NCBI GenBank assembly: GCA_019747735.1
Contig: JAIEQL010000030.1
Coordinates: forward strand, 1 to 64,000
Source: Chthoniobacterales bacterium
GTDB taxonomy: Bacteria > Verrucomicrobiota > Verrucomicrobiia > Chthoniobacterales > UBA6821
Length of the DNA: 64,000 bases
Direction: 5' to 3'
The notes below the pieces were generated by a model, which did not search any database, was not told the origin of the DNA, and saw nothing but the letters and a program-made list of their open reading frames with translations. Shown in pieces: positions 29,897-38,596 of this stretch. A program made the position numbers and the translations under genes. How positions within the stretch are numbered: position 1 is the stretch's first letter; every line of letters begins with the position of its first letter.

Positions 29897-31012
29897 TTAA
29901 TTTGCCCACGCAAGGCCCTTTTCATAAGCCTCGGCAACATAGGCTGCTATTTGTTGTTGTGTCACTTTGAGAGCCATTGTAGGTTGCTCATGATAAGAGC
30001 GATACCATTTGATGGTTTGTGCTACCGTTTCTTTAAAACTCCAAATGGGCCGCCAAACTAGCAAAGAAGCTGCTTTATCAATAGAAAGATGTAAACAAGT
30101 AGCCTCGTGGAGCGCTGTTGGATCGCTGGCGTCGTGCCATCTTCCGGGCCAATGCTTCAGTAGTTCTTCCACTAAATCGAACACACGATAGTGCTCTTGT
30201 GGATTAGGGCCAAAATTAAAAGCTGTCGCAAGCTCAGGCCTTTTTTGCAAAGAAGCCCCTAGCCAAAGATAACCACTGAGCGGCTCCAAAACATGCTGCC
30301 AAGGGCGTGTGGAGTTAGGATGTCGTACCGCAATCGATTCTCCTTTTTCTAAGGCACGAATAGAATCAGGCACAATACGATCGACACCCTTATCGCCTCC
30401 ACCAATCACATTTCCCGCACGAGCGCTTGCCAAGCGGATTTGAGATCCAGATGCAAAATAAGAGTGATGATAAGCCGCTACAGCAAACTCACTCATTGCT
30501 TTGCTAGAACTGTAAGGATCCTTTCCACCGAGTGCGTGCTCTTCAGAAAAAGGGATGCCGGTCCCATTATTGTGATAGCATTTGTCCGTTGTGACAAAGA
30601 CTGCAGGCAGAGGCTCCTCTTTTGGAGGGCGTTGTGACTGATATTTTCTCAATGCTTCGAGGAGGTAAATTGTCCCCATGACGTTGGTCTCATAGGTTTC
30701 GACAGGCTCGAGATACGAGTAGCGCACTAAGGGTTGCGCCGCTAAATGAAAAACAAAATCGGGCTGAAATGAGAGGAGAGACTCCTCCAACGTGTCCTTA
30801 TCGCGAAGGTCAGCCACCTGATGATGCAGGCGGGAACTCAATCCCAGCTGATTAAATAAAGGTTCTGTTTTCTTAGGCGCTAGAGCATAACCGTGCACTT
30901 CCGCTCCAAGCTGCAAGAGCCACTCTGCTAGCCACGATCCTTTGAAACCAGTGTGACCAGTGAGAAAAACTTTTTTTCCAGCGTAGGTGTTGGAAAATAA
31001 AAAAGTGGCCAT
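29897..31012 (-). CDS. rfbG: CDP-glucose 4,6-dehydratase
   Basis: 371 residues from ATG at 31012, chosen because the residues before it are not conserved and overlap rfbF. NAD-binding motif KVFLTGHTGFKGSWLAEWL, FVFHLAAQPLVRYSYLEP, catalytic TTDKCYHN and the Tyr-x-x-x-Lys KDPYSSSKAMSE, then RAGNVIGGGDKGVDRIVPD, all typical of CDP-glucose 4,6-dehydratase rather than the dTDP or UDP enzymes. It produces CDP-4-keto-6-deoxyglucose for RfbH. It sits 17 bp after rfbF. Confidence 0.93.
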   Translation of the reverse strand: MATFLFSNTYAGKKVFLTGHTGFKGSWLAEWLLQLGAEVHGYALAPKKTEPLFNQLGLSSRLHHQVADLRDKDTLEESLLSFQPDFVFHLAAQPLVRYSYLEPVETYETNVMGTIYLLEALRKYQSQRPPKEEPLPAVFVTTDKCYHNNGTGIPFSEEHALGGKDPYSSSKAMSEFAVAAYHHSYFASGSQIRLASARAGNVIGGGDKGVDRIVPDSIRALEKGESIAVRHPNSTRPWQHVLEPLSGYLWLGASLQKRPELATAFNFGPNPQEHYRVFDLVEELLKHWPGRWHDASDPTALHEATCLHLSIDKAASLLVWRPIWSFKETVAQTIKWYRSYHEQPTMALKVTQQQIAAYVAEAYEKGLAWAN

Positions 31013-31029
31013 AGAAATTGAAAATATTT

Positions 31030-31797
31030 TTACCAAACCTTCCACGGAGCACTTCCATTTTTCCAAAGCTGCTCTAAGAGTTGTTTGTCACGCAAACTAT
31101 CCATCGGTTGCCAGAAACCACGGTGCTCGTAGGCATGAAGCTGTTCTTCTTGGGTGAGACGCTGAAGTGGCTGCTGTTCCCAAATCGTTTGATCATTTTC
31201 GATATAAGAAAAAATGGCTGGCTCTAACACAAAAAAGCCACCATTGATCCAACCACCATCGCCTTCGGGTTTTTCAATAAAGCCTCGAACAACGCCGTCT
31301 TCGATTTGCAAAGCTCCAAAGCGGCCTGGTGGCTGCACGGCAGTAATGGTGGCTAGGCGATTTGCACGACGATGGGCTGTGAGTAAATCAGGAATGGCGA
31401 CATCACCAACTCCATCGCCATAAGTCAGACAAAATGTCTCGCCTTCGACATAACGAGCCACCTTTTTTAAACGACCCCCTGTCATCGTTTCTTCACCAGT
31501 ATCAACAATCGTTACTCGCCATGGCTCTGCATAGCGCTGGTGAACCTCCATCTGATTATTTTTGATGTCAAAGGTGACATCAGACATGTGCAGAAAATAA
31601 TTCGCGAAATATTCCTTAATCAAATATCCCTTATAACCAGCACAGATTACAAAATCATGGATCCCATGCGCTGAATAAATCTTCATCACATGCCAGAGAA
31701 GCGGCTTTCCACCAACCTCCACCATCGGCTTGGGACGCACAACACTCTCTTCACTAATCCTCGTACCAACCCCTCCTGCTAAGATGACACATTTCAT
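31030..31797 (-). CDS. rfbF: Glucose-1-phosphate cytidylyltransferase
   Basis: 255 residues. N-terminal nucleotide-binding loop [50 protein letters not shown] with the metal-binding Asp, and [19 protein letters not shown] at the C-terminus: diagnostic of RfbF. It makes CDP-glucose from CTP and glucose-1-phosphate, the first step of 3,6-dideoxyhexose synthesis. A 12-bp perfect hairpin lies just before its start codon. Confidence 0.94.
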   Translation of the reverse strand: MKCVILAGGVGTRISEESVVRPKPMVEVGGKPLLWHVMKIYSAHGIHDFVICAGYKGYLIKEYFANYFLHMSDVTFDIKNNQMEVHQRYAEPWRVTIVDTGEETMTGGRLKKVARYVEGETFCLTYGDGVGDVAIPDLLTAHRRANRLATITAVQPPGRFGALQIEDGVVRGFIEKPEGDGGWINGGFFVLEPAIFSYIENDQTIWEQQPLQRLTQEEQLHAYEHRGFWQPMDSLRDKQLLEQLWKNGSAPWKVW

Positions 31798-31806
31798 AGA
31801 GCACCA

Positions 31807-31840
31807 GAAAACTCATGAACCACTAAGGTCATGAGTTTTC
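31807..31840. terminator. Hairpin just upstream of rfbF
   Basis: GAAAACTCATGA (31807-31818) pairs perfectly with TCATGAGTTTTC (31829-31840) around a 10-nt loop. On the minus strand it begins 8 bp after the methyltransferase stop and ends about 9 bp before the rfbF ATG. No long T run follows. It could be a terminator between units or a structure that limits rfbF translation. Confidence 0.55.
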
Positions 31841-31848
31841 ATACATCG

Positions 31849-32700
31849 TCATGATTCTAACCAAATACTTGCTCCACTATTTTTTAAACAGAGAGGCATT
31901 TTTTCTGCAAAAAACTGCGGGTTAAAGTGAGTCATAAAATCATTCATCAATTTGATCTTAAATTTATCATTGTATTGCAAAAAAGCATGTAGCATATATG
32001 CCTCATTAAAAGCCCTTCCCTCAAGCACCCAATCTAAGGGATATTCAAATGGGTAAAAAATATCATGAATATGAATATACACGCCGGAAGGCAAAGAGGG
32101 TAATAGTTTAAAAAAGAGAAAATTAACATCACTATCAATTTTCCCCACGTGAGAAGAATCAATAAAGAGAATATCGTTTTTCTTAAGTGAGGAAATTATC
32201 TTGAGATCAATCTCCTGCAATCTCTTTTGAATGACTGTATGACGTTGTTTATCCTCTTCTTTTATTAAAGAAAGCAACAGCTTCGGATTTGGCTCAATAA
32301 ACGTAAGATTTATTGAATTTTTAAAGTATAACTCATTGGTATCAAGCATGACACAAGAAGAGTGGCCTGAGCCAACCTCTATAATATTTTTAGGTTTTAA
32401 ATCTCGTATCATACAATACAAAAGAATGGCATCCGAATAGCCGTAAGAAGGATTTTCAAAATAATAACGCAGTCCTTTAGTTTTTGATGCCTGAAAGGGG
32501 AGGTCTTTATAATATTGAATAAAATGATTAAGTAGTTTTTTTTGCTCCTCCTCATGGAGATTAACTCCAGGAAGAGTTCGTGGACGCTGTGGATACACCC
32601 TATTCTGATTTTTTATGATATCTTCCAAACAAGGATGAGGTGAATAAAAATGACCAGAAGGAGCAAATTTTACTTCTGTTAGATAAGTTGTATTAGACAT
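31849..32700 (-). CDS. SAM-dependent methyltransferase-like protein
   Basis: 283 residues. The central part has a class I methyltransferase fold: IIEVGSGHSSCVMLDTNELY as motif I, LTFIEPNPKLL for motif II, and DILFIDSSHVGKIDSDVNF, as in the Methyltransf_24 type. The N-terminal 80 residues (PRTLPGVNLHEEEQ...) are extra and typical of glycan-locus members. Substrate probably a sugar of the surface polysaccharide. First of a run of AT-rich genes. Confidence 0.75.
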   Translation of the reverse strand: MSNTTYLTEVKFAPSGHFYSPHPCLEDIIKNQNRVYPQRPRTLPGVNLHEEEQKKLLNHFIQYYKDLPFQASKTKGLRYYFENPSYGYSDAILLYCMIRDLKPKNIIEVGSGHSSCVMLDTNELYFKNSINLTFIEPNPKLLLSLIKEEDKQRHTVIQKRLQEIDLKIISSLKKNDILFIDSSHVGKIDSDVNFLFFKLLPSLPSGVYIHIHDIFYPFEYPLDWVLEGRAFNEAYMLHAFLQYNDKFKIKLMNDFMTHFNPQFFAEKMPLCLKNSGASIWLES

Positions 32701-32859
32701 GGTTTTTGATTTTAAATTAGGAATAGTTTTTTGGATTTTTTTTACTTTCTATCATATTAACGATAATTAATCGGTTGTTTTTTATAATCCCCAAATTGCA
32801 TCTTGTTAAGCAAAAATATGTAAAAAACAAGAAGTCTAGTTTTTTATTTTCTTATAGAG

Positions 32860-33564
32860 TTAATAAGAAGCCCTTAGTTTTTTAGTTACGAAAACTTCTA
32901 TGTATTCCCCATCAATTCCTTTGCTTCTATCCTTCATCACATATGTTATCGTTAATGCATGGCTCCAGTTAAAAATGAGCTCTTCAAAATCATCACCATA
33001 ATCCCATGTGACCAGTGATCGTCCATCCCCAATAGGACTACCATGATAAATAGAAGGGTGCAAATATTCAATTCCTGATTCTACTAATACGGCTCTACAA
33101 TAACTTTTAGATAATCCCTTGTGTTTAGGAGTAGTAAAAATATGAACTCCCTCTGATTTTAACACTCTTATTATTTCTTGAAATGCTTTTTGAGGATTAA
33201 AAATATGCTCAAAAACATCCTGTGTTATAAATAAATCAAAAGTATTATTTTTAAAAGTAAGAGCCTCTAGATTTTCGCACCTCACGCCGTTATTTGTAGC
33301 GCCAAGAGGAATTTGATCAAAGTAGTGTGAATAGGAATAAGAATGAGAATACCTAGAAATAAAATCATTCGTAGGTGAAGATTCATGAGTATGTAATTTT
33401 TCCCAATTTGTAACGTAAGTATCTAAAATATATTGTATGTGACGCTGTCTAGGTATTGAAAAACATTTGAGACATATATAATGATCTCTAAGCCAGTCAT
33501 TATTGATTTGAAATGTTACTTCTGTCCTACAACAGTGACAGTATCCCTTGTTTTGAATTAGCAT
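32860..33564 (-). CDS. Zinc-ribbon plus methyltransferase-like protein
   Basis: 234 residues. The N-terminus has a CHCC-x15-CLKC pattern (residues ~8-36) that resembles a zinc ribbon. The remainder has the C-terminal half of a class I methyltransferase: FDLFITQDVFEHIFNPQKAF and EIIRVLKSEGVHIFTTPKH (Methyltransf_11/23 style). The glycine-rich SAM loop is degenerate (FISRYSHSYSYS), so catalysis is uncertain. The pattern resembles family proteins that modify polysaccharides or that lost activity. Confidence 0.68.
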   Translation of the reverse strand: MLIQNKGYCHCCRTEVTFQINNDWLRDHYICLKCFSIPRQRHIQYILDTYVTNWEKLHTHESSPTNDFISRYSHSYSYSHYFDQIPLGATNNGVRCENLEALTFKNNTFDLFITQDVFEHIFNPQKAFQEIIRVLKSEGVHIFTTPKHKGLSKSYCRAVLVESGIEYLHPSIYHGSPIGDGRSLVTWDYGDDFEELIFNWSHALTITYVMKDRSKGIDGEYIEVFVTKKLRASY

Positions 33565-33633
33565 ACTAGAATCATTTCGTATATATTATACCTGATTTTC
33601 TTCAGGAGTAACTTTCTCCATCAGTAAAAATAG

Positions 33634-35889
33634 TTAAGAAATCCCCTGATGAATAATTCTGTAAAATTGTTTCTGAGAAGCGTAGTTTATTACACATAGT
33701 AACACAAGTAAAATCAATGATCCTATAAAATTTACTATATTTACTGAGTTAAACTCCAATGCAGGACTAATAATCCAAATAATTCCGAATTGCATCATCC
33801 AAATAATTAAAAAGCTATTACGAATAACTGCAGTAAATTGGCAAAGATAAATGATTGCAGTTAGGTGCAAGCAAAAGATGGAACTATATGCTAAATGATG
33901 TAATACAAATGGATCCCATGAAACTAATCCTTGCATCAATACTCCTATAATTCCTAATCTTAAAAAGGTATCTGCACTAAAATTATTTCTTACTCTTACC
34001 TTCTCTTTATTAAGATAATAAAAATAAGTTCCAAAAAGAAAAGGGATCATTAGTAATCCTAATGTTGGAATCAAATAGTAAAACTGAGCACTTCGCACTG
34101 CAAGCCCCGGGTCTGGGTAACCAACACATCCTACTAGTGGTTTATAATAACCAAAAAATGTTTTTATTAAAAGGGACTTGCGATATTTCCATGATTCAAC
34201 AGTATCATTTTTATAAGCTTCCTTTACTGTCTCTAAAAGGCTTTTATTTTTTTCATTAAAACCACAGGTTCCTGCAAAAGTATATTTTGTTAATGCATTT
34301 CCGGGAGGATCAATTTTTTTTACAAAAAACAGCCAAGGAAGTATTGTTAATAAGCAAGTGACTCCCACCAACAATAGATTATTCCTTTGGAGCTTCCATA
34401 ATCTTGTAAAGCAAAGCGCCCCCATAGCACAGAGACCAAAAAAAATACTCCCATGACACATCAATGCAGCCCCAAAAGAAAGCCCTGCAACTACCGGTTC
34501 TCTGATAGAATCTCTTTTTAAACGATTTAAAAATAACCACCCCATAAAAGCTAATGTTGCCGAGATAAGTTTAGGCCAAACATACACTGTATTGAAGAAA
34601 ATGAATGGAGAAACCATTAATAAACTAATAGCATAGCATCTCATTTTTCCTTGCAATCCAGCTATCTTTAAACATTCCCAAATTGGAAAAACCCAAGTAG
34701 CCATTACACAAATACCAAGGAGATTAAAAAGCCATCCTCCTAGCTGACTTGAGTTGGAATCAGCAAAAAACCAATTTGTTAGCTGGCATAATGGCACACC
34801 AAGACCTACTAAAGCAGGAGGACGATCTGAAACTTGCCATAAACCAAGAAGACCATGAAGAGATTTTCCTTGAGCTAATGCTTTGGCTATAGTAATAGGT
34901 ATTTGGTTATCTGTACTCCAACAAGCAGGAGAAAAACGATAGTTAGCAGCATAATCAACTGAAATAGTATGTTGCGAGTTCAAAACTAACCAAGAAAAGC
35001 CAACAAGTATAATCCAAAGTAAGAGAGTTGGCTTTTTTGTAAAAAAAATCTTTGGTTGACGTATCATTTGCCAAATGTTTTTTCGCTTAAAAACAAATCC
35101 ACTTATAAGTGATAGGATTGAAAAAAAGCCCCCTATCATAGGTGATGCATAATAAAAGAAAAAGAGAACATATCCTAATAGCATTGCAGCTAATGGGAAA
35201 AATAATAATTCTATTTGTGTTGATTGTTTACCAATGATTTTTTGAAGCAATTTATTAAAAGGAATTGTTATTAAAAATAATAAGAAACAAATAATGGTAG
35301 ACCAAGCCAGGCAAACAGGAAAACTTCTTTTTAATTGAGTAATACGCCCTATTTCATAGGGTGTTCCTATTCCAACATAACGCCTTTTATCACATGATTC
35401 AGCTCCTACACACAGAGGACTCCCTTGCCACGCATGTGGGATATTAACAAGATATAATTGCCATGTTTCATGAGCATTACCATAGCGAAAGGAGCGCTCT
35501 TCTCCAGTGATCATGTTCTTCAAATAAATTCTGTTTCCCGGTGCTGCAGGATAACCAACTACAGGTAATTCCATTACGTTACTTCGAATAAAAAAAGATG
35601 CTGATCTAATATGACCGCAATCAGTTATACAGTCAGGAGCCCATGATCTCCAGAATTTAGCGTCAGGAGAAGTTATTACAGAGCAAGGTAAGTCCCCTTG
35701 CTTTGGTTCTCCATTAGGGAAAAAATTGCCACTAATAATATTCCAATCTGTAGCTGCTATTAAAGGGCGGCGCGGTGATTCTGGAAGTAAAATTAATATA
35801 GTTCCGAAAAAGATAAATACTCCCCACAAAATAAATAAACAATAAATAACTTGTCGTATTATCTTGGTAATTTGTTTTTCATCACCCAT
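33634..35889 (-). CDS. Large polytopic membrane protein, GT-C-like
   Basis: 751 residues with one N-terminal helix, a soluble region of about 150 residues (WNIISGNFFPNGEPKQGDLP onward) and then about 12 helices. The segment STDNQIPITIAKALAQGKSL followed by SDRPPALVGLGVPL resembles the acidic first loop and Arg/Pro pattern of GT-C glycosyltransferases (compare GT39/PMT). It may transfer sugars from a lipid-linked donor on the periplasmic face. I do not recognise a named family. Confidence 0.6.
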   Translation of the reverse strand: MGDEKQITKIIRQVIYCLFILWGVFIFFGTILILLPESPRRPLIAATDWNIISGNFFPNGEPKQGDLPCSVITSPDAKFWRSWAPDCITDCGHIRSASFFIRSNVMELPVVGYPAAPGNRIYLKNMITGEERSFRYGNAHETWQLYLVNIPHAWQGSPLCVGAESCDKRRYVGIGTPYEIGRITQLKRSFPVCLAWSTIICFLLFLITIPFNKLLQKIIGKQSTQIELLFFPLAAMLLGYVLFFFYYASPMIGGFFSILSLISGFVFKRKNIWQMIRQPKIFFTKKPTLLLWIILVGFSWLVLNSQHTISVDYAANYRFSPACWSTDNQIPITIAKALAQGKSLHGLLGLWQVSDRPPALVGLGVPLCQLTNWFFADSNSSQLGGWLFNLLGICVMATWVFPIWECLKIAGLQGKMRCYAISLLMVSPFIFFNTVYVWPKLISATLAFMGWLFLNRLKRDSIREPVVAGLSFGAALMCHGSIFFGLCAMGALCFTRLWKLQRNNLLLVGVTCLLTILPWLFFVKKIDPPGNALTKYTFAGTCGFNEKNKSLLETVKEAYKNDTVESWKYRKSLLIKTFFGYYKPLVGCVGYPDPGLAVRSAQFYYLIPTLGLLMIPFLFGTYFYYLNKEKVRVRNNFSADTFLRLGIIGVLMQGLVSWDPFVLHHLAYSSIFCLHLTAIIYLCQFTAVIRNSFLIIWMMQFGIIWIISPALEFNSVNIVNFIGSLILLVLLCVINYASQKQFYRIIHQGIS

Positions 35890-35939
35890 TTTTATCTTTA
35901 TTAAAAATTACATTCGAAAGATTATTAAACTATAACGCA

Positions 35940-37703
35940 TTAATTTGGAATCGCTAGAGGTGTAATAGCAAGAATATCTTTTTTCATTGGAAGGCAAATA
36001 AATTCATTCGCTTCAGCATCATAAATTGCTAATTGTAAATCTGGTTTAACCACCGTTTCTGGTAATTTAATAATCCAACCAGAAGACATTGCATCAGGTG
36101 AATGTAATGCAGTAACAACATCAGGGCGAGCTGTGCGTTCAGCTGTAGAAATAGCCACTAACTCCCAAGTAACATTACCGTTAGGTGCTAGCAAAACAGT
36201 AGCATCTGCTGGATGATGAGATTTTCCTAATGTAGTCCATCCTTCTAATGAAATCATTCCATTATCTTCTTTTTTTATTACATCTAAATTTCCATTAACT
36301 TGAAAATTACATGCTACTGAATCAACCAAAACATCATCCGAGCAAAATCGAGAACATTTTAACAAATTATATTTTTCAAGCTGAGCTATAATGTGAAACA
36401 AGTTATTTCCTTGTAGATTATGAGCTACAACATCTAATTTATCTTTTAACAAGGGTGCTTGAGAGAGTCTTAATAATGCATGATGGTAAGAATGAGCTAG
36501 CTGCAAATTTCCACCATGAATACAAAAAATTTTATTTTCCCTGACAACCAAGAAACTAATTATACAGAAAAAAATTATTAATACAAAAAAACTAACAAAA
36601 TGCAGCCATCTTTTCCTATTAACTATTCCAGTAATAATACTAACTAACACAATAAAGCCTACTTGAAAGTAGAGAGCGGGAGTAGTATACCTGCTTTCTA
36701 TTTGATAACAGGAAGTCATTTGATAACGTCCAAATGTAATTAGCAAAGCACTTCCCACACTATAAATTAACAAGCCTAGCCCCATACAAGAGATTGGTGT
36801 AAAAAGAGCCTCTTTTCTCCATAAGATAATTAGAACAGCTAATGTGACTAGACAACTTATTATCCCAATAACAATTCCACTAGCACTCACAACTCCTAAC
36901 AATGTCTGAGCAGCTGTAAAAGGACTTCCTATAACAGCCAAAAAAAATTCAACATATTCAATTAACTGTGTTACTTCTAAAGATAAAGAGGCTATATTTT
37001 TTTTAGTATTTATAACCACATAAAATAGGGCAAAGCAAACCATAAAAAGCCAAGAAAAATAAATACTAAATTTAGTGCGAATATTAACTGATTGCAAACG
37101 GACAAAAAGTGCTGGCAAAACAGCAAGCCAACAAACAATTCCATTAGCCATACAACAATTTGCAATGATCAATAAGATCACTGTTAATATTAGTGTTAGC
37201 TTTAATTGTAATTTTGAAAATAATACTCTTATTGTTAAAACAGTAATAAGGGGAAGAACAAACCAAGGAAGCTGAAATGCCCATAACCAGTTCTGCCACT
37301 GAAATCGACCAGTAATTAATATTGCAATTGGGATAGATACCAAACAAAAAATGTTAATTTTTGATAAATAAGATGTTAAAAACTGAAGAAGCAAATAAAG
37401 CGTTAAAACAGGAATAAACGCGTTAAAAAAAAGAACTGCTTTGAAATTTCCTCCTGTTAAAGCGAGCAGAGAACCTATGATAACTCGCGAAACAATAATG
37501 CGATGTTCGTTATGAAATGCAACAAGACTTGCTAAATCAAGCCCATGTTTCTGCCAATTTAAAATTGTTTGGAGTAAATCCCAATCATCATTTACAGGAA
37601 TATTAACACCATAGCAAGAGATATAATTGAATACAAAATAAAGGCTAGTTATAACTAGAAGTGCTAAAAAAAGTTGAAATGATCTAAGTCTAAGTTTATT
37701 CAT
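35940..37703 (-). CDS. Polytopic membrane protein with C-terminal beta domain
   Basis: 587 residues: an N-terminal hydrophobic part of about ten helices (to residue ~400) and a C-terminal soluble domain (about 430-587: GWTTLGKSHHPADATVLLAP, SSGWIIKLPETVVKPDLQLA). The first extracytoplasmic loop carries NDDWDLLQTILNWQKHGLDL and FHNEHRIIVSRV, the same acidic/HNEHRI pattern as the frameshifted gene at 21457-22919, so these are paralogues of an unnamed GT-C-like family. The extra C-terminal domain distinguishes this one. Confidence 0.65.
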   Translation of the reverse strand: MNKLRLRSFQLFLALLVITSLYFVFNYISCYGVNIPVNDDWDLLQTILNWQKHGLDLASLVAFHNEHRIIVSRVIIGSLLALTGGNFKAVLFFNAFIPVLTLYLLLQFLTSYLSKINIFCLVSIPIAILITGRFQWQNWLWAFQLPWFVLPLITVLTIRVLFSKLQLKLTLILTVILLIIANCCMANGIVCWLAVLPALFVRLQSVNIRTKFSIYFSWLFMVCFALFYVVINTKKNIASLSLEVTQLIEYVEFFLAVIGSPFTAAQTLLGVVSASGIVIGIISCLVTLAVLIILWRKEALFTPISCMGLGLLIYSVGSALLITFGRYQMTSCYQIESRYTTPALYFQVGFIVLVSIITGIVNRKRWLHFVSFFVLIIFFCIISFLVVRENKIFCIHGGNLQLAHSYHHALLRLSQAPLLKDKLDVVAHNLQGNNLFHIIAQLEKYNLLKCSRFCSDDVLVDSVACNFQVNGNLDVIKKEDNGMISLEGWTTLGKSHHPADATVLLAPNGNVTWELVAISTAERTARPDVVTALHSPDAMSSGWIIKLPETVVKPDLQLAIYDAEANEFICLPMKKDILAITPLAIPN

Positions 37704-37784
37704 AAATTCGACCGTTTCTCTATAAAAACCATGAAGTAATAATCATAATAGTCAAATATTTTATCATTGAATATTATAGATTAT

Positions 37785-38582
37785 TTAATCTTTTTTAATA
37801 GCAATAATATGATGAAGCGCTGTGTAATGAGCAAAGGGCCGTAATAATGATTCACACATTTTTAATATAGGAATCGAGATGTTAGGAAGAAGCTGCTTGA
37901 AATTGATTCCTCCTGAAAAAAAATAACGCAGATAATTATAGAGGAGATTGCTCTCAACTATGTTAAGAGTTGGATATTCTTTTTCAAATATTTCTCTATC
38001 TCGCTTAAATACTATATAAGAAAGTGCTTGATTAGCATTTGACATAATTCCCATATCAGAGGTTGATTCCCATTCTTTTTGAAATGGGTTAAAATGTTCT
38101 GATTGATGAACATTAGAATAAAATTTTTTGGCAATCAGACCATAAAATGGCTCAACAAGGACACACCCCCCTCCCGGCTTAAGCACTCTTAGGAGTTCAG
38201 AAAAAAATTGCCTAGGATCAGAAAAATGGTGGAATACATTTATTGCATATATAGAGCGCAATGAAGAATCTTTTATTTGAGACATATTTTGAGCATCTAG
38301 AATAATATTAAGATGAGGTGCATTAATAATATCACTTGTGATCAAATTAGGTCTTATTTTTTTAAAAAAACTCACTCCTGAGCCAATTTCAAGTTCTTCT
38401 CCTTCGTTACAAAAATACTTATCAGCCATTGTAACGCACAACTGATAAAAATCTTCAAATACACCTTGCATCATTTTTTTTTGACAAAGGATCTCATTGT
38501 GGATTCGTATGCGATCTTCTCCATCATAATTTACATTTATTAACCTAGAATCTTTTAATCGGTTACGGATGAAGTCTATCAT
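37785..38582 (-). CDS. SAM-dependent methyltransferase
   Basis: 265 residues. Class I methyltransferase with motif EELEIGSGVSFFKKIRPNLI, then SDIINAPHLNIILDAQNMSQ and the Methyltransf_11-like SLRSIYAINVFHHFSDPRQF with LLRVLKPGGGCVLVEPFYG. This combination is common in small-molecule/sugar methyltransferases. The C-terminus has hydrophobic residues but no clear membrane span. It follows the GMC-type oxidoreductase gene by 14 bp. Confidence 0.8.
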   Translation of the reverse strand: MIDFIRNRLKDSRLINVNYDGEDRIRIHNEILCQKKMMQGVFEDFYQLCVTMADKYFCNEGEELEIGSGVSFFKKIRPNLITSDIINAPHLNIILDAQNMSQIKDSSLRSIYAINVFHHFSDPRQFFSELLRVLKPGGGCVLVEPFYGLIAKKFYSNVHQSEHFNPFQKEWESTSDMGIMSNANQALSYIVFKRDREIFEKEYPTLNIVESNLLYNYLRYFFSGGINFKQLLPNISIPILKMCESLLRPFAHYTALHHIIAIKKD

Positions 38583-38596
38583 AATGCGTTACAATA

